From Theionarchaea archaeon (GTDB taxonomy: Archaea; Methanobacteriota_B; Thermococci; Methanofastidiosales; SZ-28-30), in assembly GCA_018992685.1 (NCBI GenBank), contig JACVGT010000017.1:1-9124 (forward strand): DNA of 9,124 bases. Reading direction: 5' to 3'. Both the position numbers and the translations under genes were made by a program. The notes under the pieces are model-generated. The model did no database searches, was not told the DNA's origin, and saw nothing but the letters and a program-made list of their open reading frames with translations. Below, one piece after another: positions 1-5,503 of this stretch (positions are counted from its first letter, which is position 1; each line of letters begins with the position of its first letter).

Positions 1-15
1 ACCGAAGCAGTCCAT
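1..15 (-). CDS. Possible 5' end of a third operon gene (partial, cut by window edge)
   Basis: Downstream of the propeller gene on the minus strand, an AAGGAG Shine-Dalgarno element (complement of 23-28) precedes an ATG whose codon is 15-13, with 7 bases between them. Only five codons (M D C F G) remain before the window ends, so nothing can be said about the product. The gap to the upstream stop codon is about 32 bases and no T-rich terminator is seen on this strand, which fits a continuing operon. The call rests only on the ribosome binding site and start codon. Confidence 0.3.
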
Positions 16-47
16 GATGGGACTCCTTACTTTTTTAAGTTAGTGTC

Positions 48-1844
48 TCATTTTCTTTTTACGATGATTTTTCTGCCAATGAAGACAGCCACAACTACCA
101 CCAGTGAAGTAATGAGAATAATCAAAACCCACTGTGACAATGGTTTCTCAGGAGAAGGCGGAGCTTGAATGTCCTTTCCGGGTTGAATCGATTCTACTGA
201 CTGCGGAAAGGTCTGACAGCACCAGTCAGGCTCCCTGTCGTCAGCGGGATTGTTGGTTATATTCATCTGATCGGTACCATCAGCATTCATGACATAGATC
301 TCCTCATTGCCATCCCTATCCGATGTGAAGGCAATTTTCGTCCCATCCGGTGACCAGACAGGATACCAGTTATTGGCAGAATTCTCAGTGAGCTTCTCCA
401 CTGTCTTCCCATCTGAATCCATCACATAGATATCCCTATTCCCTTCCCAATCTGAATCGAATGCAATCTTCGAGCTGTCAGGGGACCAGGCAGGATCTCG
501 TCCATAAAAAGTCAAATCCTTCACATTACTCCCATCTGAGTTCATCATAACAATGCCACCTGCCAGTAGACAGCAAGCAATCTTCGAACCATCAGGGGAC
601 CAGTCAGGGGCAAAACCCCCGTCAAAGATTATTCTGACACTAGTTCCATCAGCATTCTGAATACAAATATATCCTCCTGCAGAAGCTATAGCATTTCCAT
701 CCGGGGACCAGGCTGGCCATCCATTATCATACTCTGTAATGGAGATATTTCTGTAATTTTTCCCATCAGAATCCATTATATATGCCTGGAAAAAGTCGCC
801 ACATTGGAGAGAAAATGCAATCTTCTGTCCATCTGGAGACCAGTCAGGATGAAAGTGTGAACAAGAATGAGTACTCAACTTGGTCAGGTTTTCCCCATCA
901 GGGTCCATAGAATAGATCTGGCTGCCCAGGTTGCTGTAAGCAGTGAATGCAATTTTTGTGCCGTCAGGGGACCATGCAAGTTCTTTATCATCAGCGGGAC
1001 CACTGGTAAGCCTTATCTTACTTGTCCCATCCTTATTCATGAGATAAACATCATAATCTCTTTCTTCTGCCCATGAGTACAGTATCTTTGTACCATCTGG
1101 TGACAGTACTGGATCCACAGCTGAAGAAGGGCTACCTTCGATTCTTCTTATGCTGCTGCCATCAGCTTTCATTGTGTATATGCCGCTCTCGTTATCCCGA
1201 ACTGAAGCAAAGATGATTTCACTGCCATCAGGAGACCAGGAAGGATCCCAGCCGTAACTATCCTCATTCTCAAGCCTTTCTATATCAGTTCCGTCTGAAC
1301 TCATGAGGTATATTGATTGAGTCTTATCCCCGCCTGAGACAAATACAATCTTCTTTCCATCAGGAGACCAGCAGGGATCAAAATCACTGCCTCGTCTGTG
1401 GGTCAGATTTATCTGCTCTGTCCCGTCTGCATTCATGACATAGATATCCTCACCACCGTATCGGCCCCTTACAAAAGCAATTCTTCTACCGTCAGGAGAC
1501 CAAGCAGGATTCCAGTCGTAAAAAGGATTATCAGTCAGCCTCTGTACATTGGTTCCATTGACATCCATGACATAGATGTCTTCATTCCCATCTCTCATTG
1601 AAGTGAAAGCAATTCGTGTCCCATCTGGGGACCAGGCAGGTCCAGAGTTAGTGAAGAAATTGTTTGTTACATTGGTTGGATCGGTGCCATCTGCATTCAT
1701 TATATAAATATGTGGAATGCTGTCCCTCCCTGAGATGAAGGCGAGCTTCCAAGAGTTATCAGGTTGCTCAGAAAAGAGGGACTGGCAGCCTATTATCAAG
1801 AGTCCTCCAAGAAAGAATGTGCAAAGATATTTAGTATCTAGCAT
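48..1844 (-). CDS. PD40/TolB-type beta-propeller lipoprotein-like surface protein
   Basis: A 598-residue secreted protein built almost entirely of PD40 (WD40-like, TolB C-terminal type) repeats. Eleven units carry the signature SPDG or SPDS (mostly WSPDG, followed by IAF and then an IYVMNADGT-like stretch). A twelfth half-unit (KLAFISGRD...IYIMNADGT) follows the signal sequence, and a short closing PDW precedes CCQ. Twelve units would suit two six-bladed propellers (inference). The N-terminus has a hydrophobic segment ending in a lipobox-like IIGC with Cys20. The C-terminus has a proline-rich linker, a membrane segment at about 572-590 and the tail RKIIVKRK. A start at 1865 is possible, but ATG at 1844 is preferred: AGGGG lies 8 bases upstream and the lipobox then falls at a normal distance. 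The gene overlaps the zincin stop by 7 bases (ATGCTAG), which suggests translational coupling. Such propellers usually bind proteins or peptides; no enzyme motif is seen. Confidence 0.88.
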   Translation of the reverse strand: MLDTKYLCTFFLGGLLIIGCQSLFSEQPDNSWKLAFISGRDSIPHIYIMNADGTDPTNVTNNFFTNSGPAWSPDGTRIAFTSMRDGNEDIYVMDVNGTNVQRLTDNPFYDWNPAWSPDGRRIAFVRGRYGGEDIYVMNADGTEQINLTHRRGSDFDPCWSPDGKKIVFVSGGDKTQSIYLMSSDGTDIERLENEDSYGWDPSWSPDGSEIIFASVRDNESGIYTMKADGSSIRRIEGSPSSAVDPVLSPDGTKILYSWAEERDYDVYLMNKDGTSKIRLTSGPADDKELAWSPDGTKIAFTAYSNLGSQIYSMDPDGENLTKLSTHSCSHFHPDWSPDGQKIAFSLQCGDFFQAYIMDSDGKNYRNISITEYDNGWPAWSPDGNAIASAGGYICIQNADGTSVRIIFDGGFAPDWSPDGSKIACCLLAGGIVMMNSDGSNVKDLTFYGRDPAWSPDSSKIAFDSDWEGNRDIYVMDSDGKTVEKLTENSANNWYPVWSPDGTKIAFTSDRDGNEEIYVMNADGTDQMNITNNPADDREPDWCCQTFPQSVESIQPGKDIQAPPSPEKPLSQWVLIILITSLVVVVAVFIGRKIIVKRK

Positions 1845-2263
1845 AGCACTGACCCCTGTATCCATCTTGTGAGTATCTCAGAAAGTGGAACTTGAGACTC
1901 CTGATTATATCCAACCCCGTAAAAGCACAGGTGAGTCACATGCATCACGAAATTCTTTTCACCCTTCGTGATGTCGCCTGAGGAGAATTCAACTCCGACC
2001 CAGGAAAGGGCAAGAAGGTATGAATATTCTACATTATAGATAGACTGATGCTCTGCATTCCTTGCTTCATCATTAGGAGGATCACCTAGAATAGCGTGAC
2101 ATGCCTCATGAAGGATGGTTAATGCCATATCTCCTACTTTTCCACCGCTGAAATTAATGGATATGCTTTCAAACCCCTCATGATTGTTTGTCTCTCCCCA
2201 ATCCGTGGGGGAGCCAGCCACCATGGAAACCACCACTACCATAACAACCATTGATTCTTTCAA
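1838..2263 (-). CDS. Small secreted zincin-like metalloprotease (HExxH), family not recognised
   Basis: A 141-residue protein. Residues 1-18 are a hydrophobic secretion or anchor segment rich in V and M, with a short basic start. The sequence LTILHEACHAIL contains a zinc-binding HExxH at residues 52-56 within a predicted helix. E71 or H72 in NAEHQ is the candidate third ligand. Together these support a metallopeptidase fold, although the protein is much shorter than most secreted zincins. The start could be GTG at 2266 or TTG at 2263. TTG is preferred because it lies exactly 8 bases after GGAGG, the same spacing and TTG-AAA context as the genes at 2820 and 9096. It is the first gene of a two- or three-gene operon, driven by the promoter at 2301-2315, and its last codons overlap the propeller start. 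The propeller may recruit or hold its substrate (inference). Confidence 0.75.
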   Translation of the reverse strand: MKESMVVMVVVVSMVAGSPTDWGETNNHEGFESISINFSGGKVGDMALTILHEACHAILGDPPNDEARNAEHQSIYNVEYSYLLALSWVGVEFSSGDITKGEKNFVMHVTHLCFYGVGYNQESQVPLSEILTRWIQGSVLC

Positions 2264-2300
2264 CACTGATTCCTCCTTGTCTCACAAAACTCCTCATTCC

Positions 2301-2315
2301 TACTTAAAGGTTTCG
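2301..2315 (-). promoter_or_regulatory. Archaeal BRE/TATA promoter for the zincin-propeller operon
   Basis: The minus strand reads CGAAACCTTTAAGTA. Its first 11 bases are identical to the promoters at 2759 and 5468. The TATA-like centre near 2304 predicts a transcript start near 2279, just upstream of the AAGGAGGA site (2278-2271), giving a very short leader. No experimental support is available. Confidence 0.6.
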
Positions 2316-2404
2316 ACCCGAGTTTTAAATCTGCAAAAATTCTCACAAATCCAGATTATCGTGATCATTTATTCCTAAGTTAATATTTGCTAGGAGAATA
2401 CTTG

Positions 2405-2671
2405 ATGATGATCCAGAAACGTATTCAATCACCTGACGCAGCACACACTGGTGAAAGTAGTATACACATCTCGAGAGATATTGATTTTTCCGATGGAACT
2501 TTTCCCGGTCTATCTGCTTTTAAGTGATTTGATGAGCTTGATGTTTTTGAGAGGAGGCGGACTGTACCTTTTATCAGCCGGGCTCAGGAACTGCCACCTC
2601 GACCACTCTTTTCACTTGACTCCCGCTCGGAATTAGTGAAATATAGAAGAGAATACTATCAAAGGAGCTAG
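2405..2671 (+). pseudogene. Short unknown gene with one in-frame TGA (88 codons)
   Basis: The frame opens with ATG at 2405, 8 bases after GGAG (2393-2396). It runs to TAG at 2669-2671 and is interrupted only at codon 41 by TGA (2525-2527). Both halves look coding: the first contains HISRDIDFSDGTFPGLSAFK, the second FDELDVFERRRTVPF and, at its end, VKYRREYYQRS. The amino-acid mix is that of a small soluble charged protein with no membrane segment. I do not recognise the family. TGA ends other genes here, so this is most simply a nonsense mutation (from CGA, TGG or GGA) or a sequencing error. It is divergent from the zincin operon with about 140 bases between starts, and no clear promoter was found. 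Confidence 0.5.
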
Positions 2672-2758
2672 GTGCAAAAAACCTCCGGCTGCAGTTCAGA
2701 TTGAATAATCACTACTGTGTTCTGTTAGATTTTTTCTGATCATTCCTTTGCTATTGAA

Positions 2759-2773
2759 CGAAACCTTTATATA
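2759..2773 (+). promoter_or_regulatory. Archaeal BRE/TATA promoter for the C25 peptidase gene
   Basis: CGAAACCTTTATATA combines a BRE-like CGAAAC with a strong TATA element (TTTATATA, 2766-2773). A transcript start is expected about 25 bases beyond the centre, near 2795. That leaves a leader of roughly 25 bases containing the ribosome binding site and the TTG start at 2820. Confidence 0.7.
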
Positions 2774-2804
2774 GAGACAATTCCAAAAGTATGCACAACC
2801 TACT

Positions 2805-2814
2805 GAGGAGGTGA
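2805..2814 (+). promoter_or_regulatory. Full-length Shine-Dalgarno site that decides the start
   Basis: GAGGAGGTGA is a near-complete complement of the 16S rRNA 3' end. A GTG at 2811-2813 lies inside this site and so cannot be the start for a ribosome bound there. The next in-frame start codon, TTG at 2820-2822, is 8 bases from GGAGG and is taken as the true start. Confidence 0.7.
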
Positions 2815-2819
2815 AAAGA

Positions 2820-5168
2820 TTGAAAGGTAAGACAACTGCAACAATTCTGATACTATTGCTGAGCCTGAGTCTTTCTGCAGTTTCTTCGACAGACGATACC
2901 TTCAGTGTCACCTACACGTTTGAGCCCACAGTGGGCGGCTGCGGCGAGGTTATGGTGGAAGATACCTTCATGCAGGCCCTGCCAGGAGAGCCAATCCTCC
3001 CCTACCGGGCTGCCACAATTCTGTTACCACAGGAGGCACTGGTGAGGGATGTCAAGGTAAAGTGTGGTGAACCCGTGGTACAGACAGGTGTTGATCTCCC
3101 CTGGGGCCACCCCCCCTGCACCCTGGGCGGCACACCCGTGACTGTGAGCAGGAATGAAGAGATCTACAACTCCATGAACTGGTACCCCCATGAGGTATTC
3201 ACCGTGGTCTCTGTGGAATCGTTCAGGGGATTCCAGATACTGAACGTCATCCTGTATCCTGTGCAGTACCAGCCGAAGTCCGGTACGGTGAAGTTCTATC
3301 CCACCTTGACTGTTGAGGTACAGTTCGGAGCGGGTATGAAGAACAAGCTGTACAGGGGATTGCCCGCAGATGAGCAGGCTGTTATCTCCCTGGTGGACAA
3401 CCCAGAAATGGCAGAAACCTACGAGAGTGGACCTGTCCCATTACAGACCTATGAATACATCATCATCACCAACGACACCATGCAGTCAACGTTCCAGACC
3501 CTGGCTGACTGGAAAGCGTGTTTTGTCAATGGAACTGCTGTCTATACGGTTTCCTGGATTACTGCCAACTACTCTGGAAGAGACAACCCAGAGAAAGTGA
3601 GGACGTTTATAAGCGACATGTACACCAACTACGGAACCAAGTACGTCTTACTGGGAGGAGACATAGCTGCTGTTCCCTACAGAGGGTTCTACATCTCCAC
3701 AGGTGGCTATGTTGACTCTGACATGCTGGCTGATATGTACTTCAGGTGCCTTGATGGCACGTTCAATGATGACAATGACAGCTACTGGGGTGAGATCACT
3801 GATGGTATTGACTGGTATCCAGAGGTGGCTGTAGGAAGAGCACCTTGTGAGACAGTAACAGAAGCCGGAAACTTCGTGAACAAGGTCATAGCCTATGAAC
3901 AGGCAGAGAAACCCAAGAGAGCGCTGCTCCACGAGTCCAGAGTGGTTTCGGGCAATGTCCCGGATGCCCGATGTCTGGCCTGGAACTGTGATGACTATCT
4001 GCCGGGTGATTACTCCGTAGACTACGTCTTTGAAGAAGATACGGGCGGTGTTCCCAAGAGCAGATGGATCAGTCAGTGGGGTCAGAACCCCCTGGTAGTC
4101 GCACACATAGGACACGGAAACTCCACCGTTTACTACATCAACTACGAAAAGGATGTGGGTACGGTGAGCTGGTACAACTCCGACATAGCCTCACTCACCA
4201 ACACCTTCTGGCCCTGGACCACAAGCGTGGCCTGCATCACCGGACAGATTGAGTACAACGACTGCCTGGCAGAAGCCTATGTCATGGACCCAGACAATGG
4301 CGCTATTGCAGCCATCTACAACGACAACTACGGCTGGTTCATGACCACAGATGCCTGTGCTCTGAGTGGTGAATTCTGTGAGATGGAGTTCAGAGCGTGC
4401 TGGAGTGACGGGAAGGAGAAATTCGGTGACCTGCTCAACCAGGCACTGAGCTACATGATATCCTCTGCGTCATCTGACTCCTACTACAGGTGGTGCTTCT
4501 ACGAGAGGAACCTAGTGGGTGACCCAGAATCACCCTGTCTGACAAAGAGAGAATGCATACCCGTAGACAGTGTCACCATTACCTATCCTGTGGACGGACA
4601 GAAAGTGGATCAACCCATCACAGTCACCACATCAATTGAAGGATGCGTTGACACTGTGGAATTCTATGTTGATGGTGTTCTCATGTCCACAGATGCCACA
4701 GCACCGTTCGAATACTCCTTTGACCCCTGCCCCCTGAAGGAGGATGCAGACATGGTTATCTCCGTAAAGGGCTACTGTGCTGGCGAATTCACGAACGAAG
4801 ACTCAGTAACTGTCTATGTGGACTGCGTCCCACCGGAAACCTACATTACCATAACCAACCCACAGGACGGAGCCACAGTCAGTGGAACAATCTACATCAC
4901 AGCAGATGCCAGTGTCGATATTGACACCGTGGAATTCTACGTCGACGGCAAGTTGAAGTCCACTGATGATACCAGGCCCTTTGAGTGCAGGTGGAACACC
5001 AAGAGTGTCAAGGATGGAACCCACGTCCTGAAGGTGGAAGGGTACGCAAGCGGAGTGCCCAGTGCAACTGATGAGATCACAGTCACTGTTAAGAACAAGT
5101 CGAGCATTGCACTGCTCTCATTCCTGTTGCTGTTCCTGCCCGCAATTGTTATCAGAAGAAGACACTAA
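2820..5168 (+). CDS. Secreted C25 (gingipain-like) cysteine peptidase with two Ig-like domains and C-terminal anchor
   Basis: A 782-residue extracellular peptidase of family C25. Residues 1 to about 20 form a signal peptide (MKGK then a Leu-rich core). An N-terminal pro-region runs to about 205. The catalytic domain runs from YEYIIITND (about 211) to NLVGDPESPC (about 565), the usual GDP ending of the family. Both catalytic residues are visible: H432 in AHIGHGNST and C472 in SVACITGQ, followed by the conserved CLAEAYVM. Two Ig-like modules follow (about 583-665 and 675-757), then a membrane segment (about 762-777) and the tail IRRRH. The predicted role is a cell-surface, membrane-tethered peptidase. 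C25 enzymes cleave after Arg or Lys in Porphyromonas, but specificity here is unknown. Start choice: TTG at 2820, because the upstream GTG lies within the Shine-Dalgarno site. It has its own promoter and a terminator directly after the stop, so it is probably monocistronic. Confidence 0.92.
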   Translation: MKGKTTATILILLLSLSLSAVSSTDDTFSVTYTFEPTVGGCGEVMVEDTFMQALPGEPILPYRAATILLPQEALVRDVKVKCGEPVVQTGVDLPWGHPPCTLGGTPVTVSRNEEIYNSMNWYPHEVFTVVSVESFRGFQILNVILYPVQYQPKSGTVKFYPTLTVEVQFGAGMKNKLYRGLPADEQAVISLVDNPEMAETYESGPVPLQTYEYIIITNDTMQSTFQTLADWKACFVNGTAVYTVSWITANYSGRDNPEKVRTFISDMYTNYGTKYVLLGGDIAAVPYRGFYISTGGYVDSDMLADMYFRCLDGTFNDDNDSYWGEITDGIDWYPEVAVGRAPCETVTEAGNFVNKVIAYEQAEKPKRALLHESRVVSGNVPDARCLAWNCDDYLPGDYSVDYVFEEDTGGVPKSRWISQWGQNPLVVAHIGHGNSTVYYINYEKDVGTVSWYNSDIASLTNTFWPWTTSVACITGQIEYNDCLAEAYVMDPDNGAIAAIYNDNYGWFMTTDACALSGEFCEMEFRACWSDGKEKFGDLLNQALSYMISSASSDSYYRWCFYERNLVGDPESPCLTKRECIPVDSVTITYPVDGQKVDQPITVTTSIEGCVDTVEFYVDGVLMSTDATAPFEYSFDPCPLKEDADMVISVKGYCAGEFTNEDSVTVYVDCVPPETYITITNPQDGATVSGTIYITADASVDIDTVEFYVDGKLKSTDDTRPFECRWNTKSVKDGTHVLKVEGYASGVPSATDEITVTVKNKSSIALLSFLLLFLPAIVIRRRH
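4566..5090 (+). repeat. Tandem Ig-like module duplication inside the C25 peptidase
   Basis: Two modules about 273 bases apart share the pattern TVEFYVDG-x-L-x-STD-x-T-x-PFE. They are also similar in DNA, for example GTGGAATTCTA near 4656 and near 4929. This points to an internal duplication with later divergence: the first module keeps several cysteines (CVD, CPLK, YCAG) where the second has mostly lost them. Confidence 0.65.
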
Positions 5169-5172
5169 TCCT

Positions 5173-5192
5173 ATTTTTCTTTCTTTTTTTTT
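5173..5192 (+). terminator. Oligo-T terminator after the peptidase gene
   Basis: Starting 4 bases after the TAA stop there is a nearly uninterrupted T-rich tract (TATTTTTC, then TTTC, then nine T). No strong preceding hairpin is seen, which matches the intrinsic oligo-T terminators of archaea. Confidence 0.6.
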
Positions 5193-5467
5193 GACCATGT
5201 TTTCTGAGAGATTAGAGTGAGGACGCCATCAGTCCCCTCCTCTGATACTGCTTTCCCGTGGAGATGACTCACAGACTGTATACGGGCCACAGAACGGTGA
5301 TGTGACCGTGTGAGATTGAAAGGAGAAAGGATACGTCAGGTGCAGGTACTGTCCAAAGTCATAAATATCCACCGGTGAGAACAACCCCTGAGAGGACGTC
5401 AGACCCGGAGAGGGAGCGTACCTCCTTTTTCCCGCAGTACTTTTTCCATAAGTTGCATTTGGTGGAG
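5193..5467. other. Intergenic stretch without a supported gene
   Basis: The gap between the two large plus-strand genes holds no intact gene. One forward frame from ATG 5197 to TAA 5364 contains protein-like pieces (SRGDDSQTVYGPQNGDVTV and GYVRCRYCPKS) but is broken by three TGA codons, so it is at best decayed. An ATAAATAT at 5361-5368 resembles a TATA box. The T5 runs at about 5427-5431 and 5444-5448 could end a short RNA, but nothing else supports one. Confidence 0.4.
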
Positions 5468-5482
5468 CGAAACCTTTAAAAA
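5468..5482 (+). promoter_or_regulatory. Archaeal BRE/TATA promoter, probably giving a leaderless mRNA
   Basis: CGAAACCTTTAAAAA matches the promoters at 2301 and 2759. The centre of TTTAAAAA is near 5478, so the expected transcript start about 25 bases downstream coincides with the ATG at 5504. No Shine-Dalgarno element precedes that ATG, so the transcript is probably leaderless. Confidence 0.65.
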
Positions 5483-5503
5483 TCCTCTCTTGGATGAGTA
5501 ACC

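Noticed and set aside
867-1601. Two plus-strand open frames (867-1076 and 1398-1601) opposite the propeller gene
   Set aside because: They are antisense shadows created by the repeated WSPDG and IYVMNADG codons. They have no ribosome binding sites and only the repeat pattern of the real gene.
2525-2527. TGA as selenocysteine, or a changed genetic code given the in-frame TGA codons at 2525 and 7995
   Set aside because: TGA ends the propeller gene and both small ORFs in this window, Trp is encoded by TGG in the WSPDG motifs, and no SECIS-like element was recognised after 2671.
2451-2636. 61-codon plus-strand ORF from GTG 2451
   Set aside because: It is out of frame with the better supported 2405-2671 frame over the same DNA, has no ribosome binding site, and gives an odd Leu/Cys/His-rich sequence.
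5270-5320. C/D box guide RNA suggested by GATGACT and TGATGTGA
   Set aside because: Neither matches the C box consensus RTGATGA properly, and no D boxes at suitable spacing could be assigned.
5197-5364. Possible decayed gene with a CxxC zinc-ribbon-like piece (RCRYC)
   Set aside because: The frame has three TGA codons in 55 codons and no matching promoter or ribosome binding site. The protein-like pieces are too short to trust.
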